From the NCBI GenBank assembly GCA_034509755.1, contig CM067542.1, forward strand, positions 17,489,001 through 17,553,000: a DNA stretch of 64,000 nucleotides, written 5' to 3'. Below the pieces are notes generated by a model. The model had not been told where the DNA came from. It made no database searches and worked only from the letters and a program-made list of their open reading frames with translations. The stretch comes from Anisodus tanguticus (Eukaryota > Streptophyta > Magnoliopsida > Solanales > Solanaceae). Position numbers and translations under genes: made by a program. Each line of letters starts with the position of its first letter. The stretch's first letter is position 1. Below, in pieces: positions 36,114-49,700 of this stretch.

Positions 36114-36499
36114 CAGCAGTCCCGCGACGGAGGGCGTGGCGGCAGAGGCCGCGGCAATAATAACAAAGGAAAGGGCAACGACAAGGGCCACCGAAACCAA
36201 AGCAACCAGGCCCAAACCCTGCTCTCTACTTCCAGTGGGCTGGACCGCAACCCTGGCCCAATACCAGGAACTGGGCCTCGCCTGCATGCCCTTACCCAAC
36301 ATCAGGGGCCCAGTTCCAGTAGGCTTCTTGGTCACCCGGTCTTTTGGGCTCCACCCCAGCCAACAGGTAGACCCATTAGCAGCAGCAGCAGGCCCACATG
36401 GCCTCGTTCCAGCATCACCCGCAAGGCAGCAGCCTGGCCCCCACTGATTTGGGTCAGGCCTTCAGCACCGTGAACCTTCAACAGCCCGACGATAATTAG

Positions 36500-39400
36500 T
36501 ACATAGACACCGGAGCCACATCTCACATCACCCGATCATTAGGTAACTTATCTCAACTGCTTCGGTTATAGTGTCTTCAATTTATTACTGTCGGCAATGG
36601 TCATCGCATTTCAATTGAAGGTTACGGTAACACACATACCAAACATCCCCACCCGCCTTTCTCCCTAAATCACGTCCTTTACACCTCTAACATCATTAAA
36701 AACTTAATCTCTATTAGAAAATTCACTCACAATAACTCTGTGTCTGTCGAATTTGACCCTTTTGATTTTTCTGCAAAGGATCTCAATACGGAGAAAATTC
36801 TTACGTGCTATAATAGTGTGGGAGACCTCTACCCCTCCACTCAATCTTCCACTATCAGACCGCAATCACCTCTATTCCTTGCGGCTATCTCTCCATCGAC
36901 TTGGCACAACAGACTCGGGCACCCCGGAGACTCTGTTTTTAATTTTCTTAGGACTACTAAGCATATTCAATGTAATAATGAGAAACTTGCCCAACACTTT
37001 TTTCTTGCCCGCTTGACAAACATACTCGTCTTCCATTTATGTCATCCAACAGTGTTACTTTTTCTCCTTTTGATATTGTTCATGCTGACTTGTGGACATC
37101 TCCGGTTGTTAGCTCTTTAGGTCACAAATTTTATCTAGTATTCTTAGATGATTTTTCACATTTTGTCTGGATTTACCCACTAAAATTCAAATCTGAAGTT
37201 TTTGCCAAGTTTCTTGAATTTCAAAAATTCATTAAAACACAGTTTGAAAAATCTATCAAATCTTTCCAACGTGATAACATACGCGAATTTAATAATTCGG
37301 TATTTCACACTTTCTTGCTCTAAACAAGGCATGATTTTCTGTTTTTCCTGTCCCTATACTTCCTCCCAAAATGGAAAGGCTGAACGCATTATTCGAACCA
37401 TTAATAACATGGTTCGCACCCTTTTGTTTCATGTTTGTCTTCCACCGCCTTTTTGGGTATATGCTGTTAAAATGATAGAATCCCTCCTTAATATTTTACC
37501 CACTAACACTCTTCCAAACAAGACCCCCACTGAAGTTTTATACCGTAGGATCCCGTCCTATGACCAACTCAGAAATTTTGATTGCCTATGCTACCCTAAT
37601 CTAGCCTCCACCGCTCCTCACAAATTAGCACCACGAACTACGCCCTGTGTATTCGTTGGTCTCGCGTCTAACCATAGGGGTTACCTGTGCTATGACATGT
37701 CCACTCGTGAAGTCATTATCTCCCGCCACGTCACATTTGACGAGACGTATTTTCCGTTTTCCAATCTTCAGAAATTTCAAACCACGGACTACACATTTAT
37801 TGATGACACAAATCTATCCCCACCAGTCAAATCACTATTCCAATTTCCATCCACTATTCACGCGTCAACGTCGCCGACGCATGTAGTCTCGCCTCCACCA
37901 GCGACCGTCACCGACGTCCCCCGTACAACACAGCGGCACATGTCTCCTCTTCACATGGTCGAACAGTCACCACCACCACCACCACCAAACTCCCGATAGG
38001 CTGTCCAGAAACCCTCTCGCCGACATATCTCCGATCCACACACCCATCGAAAATCTGCAGCTACTGCCCAGCTCCACCAACTCGCCACCTAACCCACTGA
38101 CACTGACAACAACTCAGTCACCTCCAACACCCGTCACCGGCACCTCCCAGAATCCGACATCGAGTTCGAACCTGAAGCCCCGCGGTCACTGCCTACCCAT
38201 CGTATGGAAACTCGTGCTCAACACGGATTTTCAAACCCAAGGTTCACTTTAACCTCTCCACACAAACTATATCACCTATTCCAAAAAATCCGAAACTAGC
38301 CAAACTGAACCCTAATTGGAATGCGGCCATGTGCGAGGAATTTAATGCTTTAACCAAGCAGAACACTTGGGATTTGGTACCTAGATCGGACGGTGTGAAT
38401 GTTATCGGTGTATGTGGTTATTTCATCATAAATACAGAGACAATGGTGACTTGGAGCGGTATAAGACAAGACTAGTTGTTAATGGCACTAATCAGTAGGA
38501 GGGTATTGATTGTGGTGAGACATTCAGTCTGATTGTTAAACCGGACACTATTCAGATTGTTCTCTAGTATTTCTATGGGTATGCATTGACCGATTCATTA
38601 GCTTGATGTCAAGAATGCATTTCTTCATGGGGATTTGAAAGAAACTGTGTACATCGCATCAGTCCCTGGATTTGTTCATCCGGCAGTCCTGCAGTTTGTA
38701 TGTCATCTCAGGAAGTCATTGTATGGCTTGAAACAGGCACCCCGCACTTGGTATGATCGTTTTGTCAGGTATCTTATGCAGATCGGATTTATATGTAGCA
38801 AGTGTGATAACTCTCTCTTCACTTTTCATCGAGGTAGCAGCACTGCTTATTTGCTATTATATGTGGATGACATTATTCTTACCGCCTCTTCTGACGGTTT
38901 GAAGAATGAAATCATTGCTCTACTCAAAACTGAATTTGCTATGACTAACTTGGGCAAGCTGAGTTATTTCTTGAGTATATCCGTGACCAGATCTGCAGCT
39001 ACTATGTTTTTGTGTCAGTGCAAATATGCGGAGGAGATAGTGTACATGGCTAAGATATAAAAACTGTAAAATTATGCCAACTCTGGTTGACTCGAAATCT
39101 AAGCTCAGTGCCAATGAGGGCGCGCCAGTTTCTGATCCCACTCTATATCGGAGTCTTGCAGGTGCCCTTCAGTATCTTACATTCACTAGGCCTGATATTG
39201 CATATGCCGTTCAGCAGGTGTGTCTGTTTATGCACGACCCTTGAGAGTCCCATTTTGCGGCCCTCAAACGTATTATCAGATACGTTAAGGGCACACTGGA
39301 CTTTGGATCGCATCTCCCACCCATACGCCCAACCAAGTTACTCTCTTACAAGGATGCAGATTGGGCAGGATGCCCGGACACACGTCGCTCCACCTCAGGC

Positions 39401-39780
39401 TACTATGTATTTCTTGGGGATAATCTTATTTCATGGTCCGCCAAGCGGCAGGCCACGTTATCCCGTTCGAGTGCTGAAGCAGAGTATCACGGAGTTGCTA
39501 ATGTCGTTGCTGAGATTTGTTGGCTTTGAAATCTTCTTTTGGAGCTCCAGTGTCACTGCGAAAGGCGTCTATAGTCTATTGTGACAACATATCTGTCATC
39601 TATATGTCTCACAATCCGGTCCAACATCAGCGACTAAGCATATTGAGATGGATATTCACTTTGTGCGAGAGAAGGTTGCCCTTGGTCAAGTCAAAATATT
39701 ACACGTGCCTTCCGCCTATGAGTATGCAGATATTTTCACAAAGGGACTACCGAGACAGCTCTTCACCGACTTCTGATCCA
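36500..39780 (+). pseudogene. Copia pol of element D, broken
   Basis: The protease site YIDTGATSHIT (intact DTGA) is at about 36500. WHNRLGHPGDSVFNFL is the pre-integrase motif. Integrase shows HADLW and FLDDFSHFVWIYPL (37039-37323) with RDNIREF in place of the usual DNGGEF, and, after a frameshift, QNGKAERIIRTI with the catalytic glutamate. A proline-rich hinge ends near MSPLHMVEQS. Reverse transcriptase has LKQAPRTWYDRF and LLLYVDDIILTAS (38635-39060). RNase H is spread over three frames (DADWAGCPDTRRSTSGYYV, CDNISVIYMSHNPVQ). Frame changes and stops near 37320, 38440, 39060 and 39240 show that no full polyprotein is made. Confidence 0.9.
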
Positions 39781-39821
39781 GCCTTAGCGTTCGGCCTCCT
39801 CCCGCTCCAACTGAGGGGGAG

Positions 39822-40028
39822 TATTAGCGAATATTCTCCGAATATTCACATTATATTTTGTAATTATGATAGATGTATATTTAAGGTAACTTAGGATTCT
39901 TATTGTATTAGGAATCAACCATTTAAGGTAAGTTAGAATTCTTATTGTATTAGGAATCAACCTCTGTACAACTATATATATTGTGATTAATGAAAGGAAT
40001 CCCTAAGGGAGATTATTCCAAACTTACA
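39822..40028 (+). repeat. 3' LTR of element D
   Basis: 207 bp, same length and order as the 5' LTR, preceded by CTGAGGGGGAG. Confidence 0.95.
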
Positions 40029-40056
40029 AAAAGGTATGTCAAAATATAATCAATTA

Positions 40057-40307
40057 TTTCCTCCGTTCACTTTTACTTGTCATTTTCGCTTCTCGAGAAT
40101 TAATTTGACTAATATTCAAAGCTAAATTGAGATACATAATTCAATATGTTAAAATTAAATTTAGGTGTTTGAAAATTGTATGAAAAATACTATAAGTTGC
40201 AATTATTTTTATATTAATATGATAAAAATAACATGTTAAAATGTTTGTCAAAGTTCATATAATTTGACTCTCGAAAAGCGAAACGTGACAAGTAAAAATG
40301 AACAAAG
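40057..40307. repeat. Stowaway-like MITE
   Basis: The left end TTTCCTCCGTTCACTTTTAC and the inverted right end (CTTTGTTCATTTTTACTTGTC) pair over about 45 bp, including CGCTTCTCGAGA / CGCTTTTCGAGA. TA dinucleotides flank both ends (40055-40056, 40308-40309). The 251-bp length fits. Confidence 0.75.
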
Positions 40308-40309
40308 TA

Positions 40310-41140
40310 CATAAAAGTGTACATCTTATCAATTAAATTTTTATATAAAATGATCACACATTTAAACAATTTAATTTCATCACTCGGAAAAACACATAAA
40401 GGTTCCTTTCAAAGTTGAATAATAATAAATGAGGCTGGAAATGACAATATTCAACATTTGGTGTCTTAGGCTAACTTCCCAACAATGGCATCACCATAAA
40501 AAGTTTCAACTTTGTCATGCAAAGCACACATTTTACGTTCTAAAGAAACCAATAGTCACGCTCCACACAACCTTTTAGTGCACATATTATTTTTCCCAAA
40601 AAGATGATGATATGTATGCAATGTCTTATTCATATAACTTGTCTTTTGGATAATACTTTTCCTGAGAGTTGCCTCTAGCCCCTCCACCCCAACCCCATGT
40701 GCTCCACACACACAATGCACCCTTTTTCTAGATGCCAAATCCATTCAACACATGTGATTATTAGGTCTCTTTACATTTCATATTCTTGATTTTACGTTCT
40801 TGTTTTAATATGTTTTGCTATTACTTTAGTATCATACTGGGGGGGGGGGGGCATCTAGTTAAATTATTTATAGCAATTAGCACTACGTCATAAGGTGGTG
40901 GGTCTATGAAATTATTACAAAAATGACAATCAAATTCATGCCTCTTAAACATGTGGAATTAAGTGATCGAAAAAGGTTCAAATATTACCCTTAAAAGCAT
41001 CTTAAATTTAGCAGACATGTCATTCATTAATAGTTCACCTTATACGTACTCTTACCCTTCAATAGTTTTGAGCCAAATAATGTGCTTTTAATTTAACTGG
41101 AGTCTTCAATTAACTTAATTTACTGATTTATGAAGCGAAA
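40310..41140. other. No gene recognised
   Basis: AT-rich intergenic sequence. It includes a poly-G run of about a dozen bases near 40840. The stretch 40960-41100 faintly resembles the inverted-repeat element that follows. Confidence 0.4.
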
Positions 41141-41950
41141 AGGGGTTAAATATGCCTTTAAAGTATGTGAAATTGACAAAGATATGTCCTTCGTTAATAA
41201 TACTCATGAATGATAATCAAAACTGATTTTCTCAGATTTAACCAAGTTAAAAAAAATTGGTTGATACCCTTTTCAACCCCACTGATTTTTTACAACAGTG
41301 TTTCCCCGCTGAGAAAATTGACTCTTGAGGTTATTGTTATTGCCGAAATAACTTCTTAAAGGTTATTGATTGGCACTATAATTTCACGCAAGCTCCACTA
41401 CTTTTTAATTTTATAATAACATGATAGAAATTATTTCGTTCTTATTTATGAGTGAAGGGTAGCATAGAGAATACATGAACTCATTGTAAAAAAAAAAAAC
41501 TTAGGACACCGAAGAACAAAATATATCTATAAATTACAATTTTCATTATCGAAGATATGTACGGCTATTGCGTCAATATATTGATTACATCGTTAGTATG
41601 TAAAAAATAACAATATTAACTTAAGCTAATTAAACTATTTACATTCAAACTTAGAAATTGGTGATTGTCTTTGGTTGTTACATAACAAGAGGGTAAAAGA
41701 AATGTTAAATCCGTACATGTTAAAAGAAATGTTAAACTATTAAATGAAAGCCATATCTGCTAAATGTTGCATACTTTAAGGGCATTTTCGATTTTTTTGC
41801 TTATTAATTAGCTAATTAGATTAATTTGTGGATTCAGTTAAATTAAGGTTATATTTGAATCAACTATTAAAAGGTAAAGGGTGTGAGCTAAACTCTTTAC
41901 GAAGGGCATATTTTTTCAATTTCAAATACTCTAAGGATATATATGACACT
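41141..41950. repeat. Inverted-repeat element of about 810 bp
   Basis: The left end (AGGGGTTAAATATGCCTTTA, then AAGTATGTGAAATTGACAAA and ATGTCCTTCGTTAA) is mirrored by the inverted right end (ATCCTTAGAGTATTTGAAAT, then TGAAAAAATATGCCCTTCGT). The arms are about 55-60 bp and diverged. Similar 'GGGTTAAATATGCCC' repeats are common in Solanaceae. There is no coding inside. Confidence 0.55.
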
Positions 41951-42969
41951 TTTTGTTAAGTAAATAAAAATATTTTTAATAGTTTAAACTTTTAAATAAG
42001 TTAGTAAAATTTAACTTGGCATAGAGCAAGCAGAAGTCATGAATTACTTAATCTCATCATCACTCATATTTCGTGTACTAGGATCATAATTAAAAAGAAT
42101 TCAACTCATACATGAAAGGACGTGTTGAGACACAATTAAATAAAAAAAAATCTCTGATCTCGTGGCTAAAATATCTATGAAGATGGAATTGGAGTCATAG
42201 TGCCAGTTAGGGATAGGTATAACTCTTTATTCATCTTCTTTGATTAAAAATGCATAATTTTTAATAAATTAAACTTTAAATAAGATGATTGCACAATATA
42301 ATAATATCATACTATTATAACATTTCACTTGACATCACTTTGGAGATTTTTGAACACCCAACATAATTAAGTACGTAATTAAATGAACCTTAAGTCATAA
42401 TCAACTGGTTGTTCCCTGAATAAATCTTCTCAATAATTGCATTCATAATTTCCAATCATCATATAGCAATATAAGAAACAATAACGATTAATAATAAACC
42501 AATGAAATTGTTTGTGCATGTGGTTAACCTTTCGCGAATTCGTGTCCACTAGCTAGTGTGTATGCTTATCCAATATTTAACTTTCTTGGAGCCACACAGC
42601 ACGTTTTCTTTTTCCACCTTTGTCATATTTTGTGAAGTAGGACAAAAGAGAAGGATAGGTTTTGAAATATTGTATTAGAAAGAATTGCGAGCAGACCATC
42701 TTTTTTGGTGTTAAAAAAAAGTTTGACCAATAATACCACTTGTTGGTGAAAAAGGTATGAAACAAAAATAGAAGGAAATCAAATTACACCTGATAGTAAC
42801 TTAAAATTATACCAATAAAGGTTGTGATTGGAAGAATTCCTTCTTCTTGGAAATAACCTTTCAATGATGCTTCTGATTCAACTCCCCTACTACTAAGAAA
42901 GTATGCACGAAAATAGAGTTAACCCTTGCGGTAAGCATTATTTGAAAATAATTATTCAAGAACTGAAAG
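41951..42969. other. No feature recognised
   Basis: AT-rich intergenic sequence without coding or clear repeats. Confidence 0.4.
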
Positions 42970-43165
42970 ATAATTAGCGTGACATGCCTAAATCCCCCAC
43001 AATCAATCCACTAGACTACAAGACTGGATCAACCTAAGGTCTCGATTTGAGCCCAGGAAATGAAAAACGAATCCCAATAGGAAGGATTTTTCCTTAATGG
43101 ACCTTACAAGTATGAATTCGACTTAATTGAGTCTCCAAAGTATGTACGATTTACCCAGAGCCTCA
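42970..43165 (+). repeat. tRNA-derived SINE, diverged
   Basis: AGGTCTCGATTTGAGCCC (43036-43053) is a box-B-like promoter element, followed by GGAAATG...GGAAGGATTTTTCCTTAATGGACC, TATGAATTCGACTTAATTGAG and TCCAAAGTATG. That series parallels the common Solanaceae SINE layout 'GGTCTCGGGTTCGAGCCC...GGAAGCGCTTTACCCC...GCGAATCCGGATTTAGTCGGGCTCC'. The head is weak. Confidence 0.5.
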
Positions 43166-44622
43166 AAATAGTACTAGCTATAGAAAAAAATATAAAAATA
43201 TAAATACTAAACATCAAGTAAGAAGTAAAAGAAAAGAACTTAAACTACAAAATTTAAGTTGTAGCTTAGTGGTACTTGCAACTTCAAACTACATCAAGGT
43301 TTCAATCCTATCAAAAGACCCTCTACTGTTCACTGCCAACTTTTACATCAAAAAATGAAAAAGAAAGAAAGTAAATATTACCACCTAAAGTACAAACAAC
43401 AAAATTTTAAGAATAAGACAAAATATTCTTCCACTAAGGGCGAAGCTATGTAGAGCCAATGAAAATTCAATTAAATCTACTTTATTAAAAAATTATATTG
43501 CAAATAGTTAAGGCTAAAACAAGTTTCTTTTACTGTTGAATCTTCTTAATATAAGAAACTTTTTTAGTATAGTGAGAACCTGATTTTAAAATTGTATTAG
43601 GTTATATGTATCAATATTAAATGTGATATTCTAGTATCTTTATTGAATTCTCTTACATAAATTCTGGGCTTCGCCATTACTCCACTTATAAACTTTCGAG
43701 AGGATGATTTCTTATGATCTCCTAAGATATTTTTCGTGACCTCAAATCAAATTCTTTCTCATAAAAAAGGGTTCTTTATATTTGCAAAAGAGGTAAAAGA
43801 CATGTCCAACTCATCCATCTACAAATCTCCTTTCTGCACTTTAATCATTATTTTTTCTCCTCAATCTTTCACAAAATCTTACCCTCAGTTACTTCATTCA
43901 AACAATCCAGACAAAGCTATACACCTTGCCAGAAGACTACTTTTTTTTTCATGAATGTACCATAATCTTAAAGATAAAGAAAAGATCAGAAAGAAAAAAT
44001 TGACTCAACAACCGAATCCCTTTCTTTTGCTCAATCAAATATATATTACTATGTTAGATTTTTCTGTCTGGAAACATATGGAATTTTAGGATCTTTATTC
44101 ATCATTTTGTATGGGAAAAACTTTGCCAAGACATGTTGAATCATGTTTGGTGATTGGGACACAAACGTGGGTTCGGTTACTTGATCATATACATCTAAAT
44201 CATTCACTGCACAACTCTATGCTTTCTTTGACTTTCAATGGGGAGATAGCAATTTTGCCGGCAGACTTTCCAATATTTGAAATATCTATGTAGCTGCTGT
44301 GACAAAGAAAATACGGCTTCCATTAGGAAATAATAGCAAAGTTCCGGAGTATGAGAGTCAACACATCCAATTTTAAATGTGAATTCAGATGTTAATTTCT
44401 TAATTATATTTTTAAATTAAATTCACATATTCACAGTCCCAGAAAGTTGCACTTTCCATATAGGTTCCAATAAGTATAATTACTCAAGTTGGTACATACC
44501 TGTATATTTTAACATGGGATTCTTTAGCTTATGTCCTTCGGCCAAGCTTAATTACCGGCAATAGCCTAAATATACAAAATCTATACACGGATATATATGT
44601 TATACATATAAAATATATATAA
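43166..44622. other. No gene recognised
   Basis: AT-rich intergenic sequence. A possible second tRNA-like promoter pair (GTAGCTTAGTGGTAC near 43260, GGTTTCAATCC near 43300) hints at another SINE relic but is not enough to call. Confidence 0.4.
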
Positions 44623-44627
44623 TATAT

Positions 44628-45593
44628 TGTTGAAAATTTACTAAATGTGAAATTAAGTATATCCCATTAATTTATGACTCGAACAATTGGAGCCTGCACG
44701 TCGGAAACGCCGTTTCCACACACGTGCACACGTAGTGCCAAGTATCGCAAATTTCATTAGTGAAAGAAATATTGGTACGTATGTAATACGTTTGAGACAT
44801 AGAATTATGGACGCTTATTGGCCAAATGACAAAGTATTCCACGTTGGTAAAAGAAGGAAGAAGTGTATGAAGTGTAAGATGAAACGAGTCGAAAATCGCT
44901 GCGGGGCGGTGAAGGGCCGCGGCGCTAATTGGTTGGGCAGGAGCCGCGGCGCTATTTCACAGCGTCGAGGCGCTTCACTGCGCGCGATCGTATACTGAGG
45001 TGCTCCCCGCCGGTTGTTGGAACGACGCGAGCCGGGTCGGGTCAGGAGACAGAATGCTACGACGGAAAGTTGGAAAAATCTGACCTTTGTGCTGGTTTTG
45101 GAGCATTGATTCTCCATTACTTGGCACATGAATTCAGTCATTATTTGGCTGAATGTAACCCCTCAATCAAGTGTCATTACATGGCTATTGAAGGCCATTA
45201 GTTGGCTAATTGAGGGGTCTTCTCCTTACACTATAAATTTCAATTGAACACTACACACAACACTTAGAAAATACTCCATATTTTCTGAATTCATCTTCTT
45301 CCTCTCTAGCAAAGTTATTGTACTCAAAGTTCTTCAAGAGTAACACTTGAGTTTCCTTTGCTCATTTGTTAAGTTGTTGTTGTATCTTGGAGAGACTATT
45401 GCTCAACACCGTAAAAGGAGATATACGGGGCAATTTTGTCTTAAAGACAGAGTGTCATCACTCGACTCAGCAAATCACACAAGCAGTTTGATAAGTTCTT
45501 GATTTCCAGTTTTATTGTAATAGTTAGTTTTATCTTTTCTACCATTGTAATAGTTACTTACTTCCCGTTCCCTACAACAATTGTATCCCAACA
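44628..45593 (+). repeat. 5' LTR of element B
   Basis: 966 bp, TGTTG...CCAACA. A CTATAAAT box lies near 45231. The tail from about 45380 (GAGACTATTGCTCAACACCG onward) matches the tail of the element A LTR. Confidence 0.93.
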
Positions 45594-45595
45594 AT

Positions 45596-45608
45596 TTTAA
45601 GACAAGAT
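45596..45608 (+). other. Leader of element B, complementary to its own LTR (candidate primer site)
   Basis: TTTAAGACAAGAT begins two bases after the LTR. Its exact reverse complement ATCTTGTCTTAAA is at 51828-51840 in the 3' LTR; the 5' LTR copy (45433-45445) differs by one base that could still form a G-U pair. Confidence 0.6.
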
Positions 45609-45632
45609 TTTTGTTGTAAGTACCTAAGAAAG

Positions 45633-46710
45633 ATGACTGGAAGAGATCAAACTGCTTCTGATTCTGTTGTTGCTACTCAAGGTAATCCCTCTGCCTTCCC
45701 CACTGCTCAAGGCACTCTTAATGCCTTTACGGTTGCTCAAGGCTCATCCAACGCCATTACTGCCACTCAAGGGAACGTTGTCGTTCCTCCACCCGCTGGA
45801 TTTCACCATGAACGCCCTGAAAAGTTCATGGGGTCAAACTTCAAGAGATGGCAACAGAAGATGCTATTCTATCTGACTGTTATAGGAATGACACGTTTCC
45901 TAACAGAAGATCCTCCACAAGCTGGAGATAAAATGGACCCTTCGCCTTCTGAAATGGTGAATGGGGCCTAGGTATCCATGTCATTAATGACATGAAGATG
46001 GTTCTTGATGCATGGAGTCATAGTGATTTCATGTGTATGAATTACATATTGAACTGTTTGTCAGACCTACTCTATACGGTGTATTGCACTGTTGGCACTG
46101 CCAAAGAGTTGTGGGAGAAACTGCAAAAGAAGTACAACGCACAAGATGCAACTACTAAGAAATTCATCATTGAGAAATTTCTAAAATTTCAAATGGTGGA
46201 TAGTAAAACAGTGATGTCCCAAGTCCAGGAATTCCAAATGATTTTACATCACCTGGATTGGAAGGTATGAAGCCAAATGAGCAGTTTTTTGTTGCATCAC
46301 TGATTGAAAAGTTACCTCCTTTGTGGAATGAGTTTATGAGTTACTTAAAATTCAAGACAAAGGAGATGACCTTTGAAGAACTTATTATCAAACTCCAAAT
46401 TCAGGAAGATAATAAGAAGGCATTGCCTAGGGGTAAACAACCTGCTGAGGCAAAGGCAAATCTGGATGAGGCCAAAGAGAACCCAAGCAAGAAGCGCAAG
46501 TTCCAGAAAGACGGCAAGACCCAAGCAACGGAGAAGTTCAAAGGAAACTGTCACCACTGTGGGAAACCTGGTCACATGATCAAGGACTGCGGCAAGCTCA
46601 AGACTGAGCAACAAGAGAAGGCCAAGGCTAAGGGCAAGGCACATGTTAACGTCGTCAAAAACCAATTTCTGGATGACATGATTGAGGAGTTCTCAGCAGT
46701 GGTGCTATAA
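45633..46710 (+). pseudogene. Copia gag of element B, frameshifted
   Basis: The start ATG is chosen by its position 40 bp after the LTR and by the TGRDQTASDS N-terminus, which precedes a repeated 'TAQG' segment. The gag core follows: HERPEKFMGSNFKRWQQKML, FYLTVIGMTRFLTEDPPQ, then, after a frame break near 45970, 'AKELWEKLQKKYNAQDATTKKFIIEKFLKFQMVD', and after another near 46265 'LIEKLPPLWNEFMSYLKFKTKEMTFEELIIKLQIQED'. A lysine-rich stretch leads to an intact zinc knuckle CHHCGKPGHMIKDC. The frame ends with a stop after EEFSAVVL (46710), where the family normally reads on into protease. Confidence 0.9.
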
Positions 46711-49700
46711 GCAAACCTTGTTGAGAATCTCATGCAGTAGTGGATGAACACAGGTGCTACAAGACACATCTGTTCCAATAGATATGCCTTCTCCACTTAT
46801 ACACCAGTTACAAATAAGAAGTTGTTCATGGGCAACAACGCTTCATCTGACGTGCTGGGGGTAGGAAAGGTAGTCCTGAAGATGACTTCTGGAAAATAGC
46901 TCACTCTGAAGGAAGTGATGCCTGTTCCTAAGATTATAGGAGATTTAATTTCAGGTCCTTTATTAGTTAATGCTGGTTTTAGGCTAGTGTTTGAGTCCAA
47001 TAAATTTGTAGTCACTAAGAATAGAACGTTTGTGGAAAGAGGATTCATCTGTGAAGGCCTCTTCAAAGTTAACGCCATGTCTGTATTACGTATAAGCAAT
47101 AATATTGAAGTATCTTCTTCTTATTTGATTAAGTCCTCTAATTTATAGCATCATAGATTAGTACATGTCAACTACAAGTCCATCTAAAGGTTGGTAAAGT
47201 TGGAGTTATTGCCGTCTATCGACGTAAACCCTCAACATAAGTGTGAGATGTGCGTAGATGCAAAACTCACAAAGCTTCCTTTTCGATTCGTCGAAAGGAA
47301 TACCGCTCCTCTAGAACTTATTCACACATATATATGTGATTTGAAGTTTGCACAAACTAGAGGGGGGAACAAGTACTTTGTGACATTCATTGATGATAGC
47401 ACAAGGTATTGTTACCTTTACTTGTTGAAAAGTAAGGATGAAGCCTTTGAAGCGTTCCGACGTTACAAAGCAGAAGTTGAGAACCAACTAAGCATGCGGA
47501 TTAAATCCATTCGTAGCGATAGAGGGGGAGAATATGTAACGCCATTTGAGGAATATTGTGCCCAAGCAGGCATTGTTCATCAAATGACGGCTCCATACTC
47601 ACCTCAATCGAACGGTGTGACGGAACGTAAGAACCGCACATTGAAGGAAATGATGAATGTCTAGCTCATCAATTCTGGTCTTCCCCAAAACATGTGGGGA
47701 GAAGCCGTCCTTACCACTAATACGATTCTTAACAGAGTCCCACATAAGGGTAGGACAAAACTCCATATGAATCATGGAAGGGAAAGAAACCCATCTATAA
47801 ATATTTAAAGGTGTGGGGTTGTCTGGCAAAGGTTGAAGTACCCAACCCAAAACAGGTCTAGATTGGGCCTAAGACTGTAGATTGCATATTCATCGGATAT
47901 GCAAATAACAGTAGTACTTATCGCTTCTTAGTGCATAAGTCATATATTCCAGATATCCACGGGGGTACAATCATGGAATCAAGGAATGCTCAATTATTTG
48001 AAGGTACCTTTCCTAGAAAGGAAAAAGACATAACCTCTCGCAAATGAAGTTATGAACAAAGCTCTCAAAAACCGGGAGTCGTTGACGGCACGGATCTAGA
48101 TGGTTCAGATCTAGTGGATCTCGAGGTGGTTGAATATCCGAAATCTAGTGTTCCAGATTCTCAGAACTTAGAGACTCCAGAGATGGAACTAAGGCGATGT
48201 AAAAGTGTCAGGAAGGATAAATCCTTCGGTCCTGACTTTGTAGCTTATATGGTTGATGATGAACCAAGGATAATTATTGAAGCATTGTCAACTCCAGAGG
48301 CACCGCTTTGGAAAGAAGCTATTGAGAGTGAAATAGGCTCCATTCTGCATAACCATACTTGGGAGTTGGTTGATCTTCCTCCGGGAAATAAACCGTTGGG
48401 TTGTAAGTGAATACTCAAACGGAAGTATAAAGCAAATGGGTCTATAGATAAGTACAAGGCCAGGTTGGTAGTCAAGGGCTATCGGTAAAAGGAAGGTCTT
48501 GACTACTTTGACACGTACTCCCCGATGTCTAGGATGACGTCCATACGAGTATTCATTGCGATCGCAGTGTTGCGTGACCTTGAGATACATCAAATGGATG
48601 TCAAGACAACCTTCCTAAATGGTGATTTGGAAGAAGAAATCTATATGGAACAACCCGAGGGGTATGTAGTTCCAGGGCAATAGAAGAAAGTCTGTCAGCT
48701 TGTCAAATCTCTATACGGGCTTAAACAAGCCCCGAAGCAATGGCACGAAAAACTTGATAGTACTCTACTATCGAAGGGTTTCGTCATTAATGAGTGTGAC
48801 AAATGTGTCTACATGAAAGGTAACTCTGACTCGTTCGTTATGATATGTTTGTATTTAGACGACATGTTGATTACATGGAGCAATCCTAGCATAATTTTAG
48901 AGACTAAGAACATGTTGAAACAATGCTTCGACATGAAGGATATGGGTATCACAGATAGGGATGGCAACGGATCGGATCTGAACCGGATCCTACTAGATTC
49001 AGATCCAGATCCATATCCATTTTTCATACCTGAATCCAGATCCATCGGGTCCATAAAAATCATATCCAAATCCGGATCCACCGTGTCCACGGATCGGATC
49101 TGGATCCACATGTAAAACAATTTGCCTTGTTAAGAATGTAACCTTGCTAAGAATTTTTTTGAACTGACAAACGATTTTTACTTAGCTAATAGTTTACTGT
49201 GTTTTAATTTTTCATATGAGATATTTTATTCGTTGTCTCGTTTTGATTGTGATCTATTAATTGAAAATGTTGGACAATGACAATAGTTGTGGAAAATGCT
49301 TACTAGTATTTCCACAATGCAGAACTTGCATGTGCTTGGAATATTCATAAATGAAGTGAATATAATTTTAACTACTTGTCTATGGAGATATTAGTCATTC
49401 ACTAATATAACATTGATTTATTATCGAAGTTACCTCTTTATTTTTTGGTTTTTGAGTTAACGCGGGGATAATTTAAACTTGTTTTGATAATTAAACTTGC
49501 AATGATGTGCTTAGCAATTTTAAGAAAATACTTATAAAATTACATTCTGGGTTATGGTTATATTTAATAAAAAACGGATCCACCGGTCGGATCTGGACCG
49601 GATACGGATCTCAAATACAAGATCCAGATCCAGATCCAGATCCGATCCATCAGAAACGGATCCGGGTCCGATCCGATCCGTCGGGTCTAAATTTTGAAGA

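Larger units (their letters stand above)
35062..40028 (+). mobile_element. Complete Copia-type retrotransposon D
   Basis: The 4967-bp element has 207-bp LTRs at both ends, a tRNA-Met primer site, gag, protease, integrase, reverse transcriptase and RNase H in Copia order, and a polypurine tract (GAGGGGGAG) before the 3' LTR. A perfect 5-bp duplication AAAAG flanks it (35057-35061 and 40029-40033). The LTRs start TATTAGC rather than TG. By eye they differ at about eight positions, so insertion is fairly recent compared with A and the Gypsy-type element. Coding is broken in several places. Confidence 0.95.

Noticed and set aside
43255..43330. tRNA gene or SINE head (GTAGCTTAGTGGTAC with GGTTTCAATCC)
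   Set aside because: No cloverleaf can be drawn and the spacing and B box are poor.
44687..45201. Arg-rich frames in the B LTRs (also 51186-51479)
   Set aside because: They fall in the U3 region of the LTR on both strands and reflect its GC-rich stretch.
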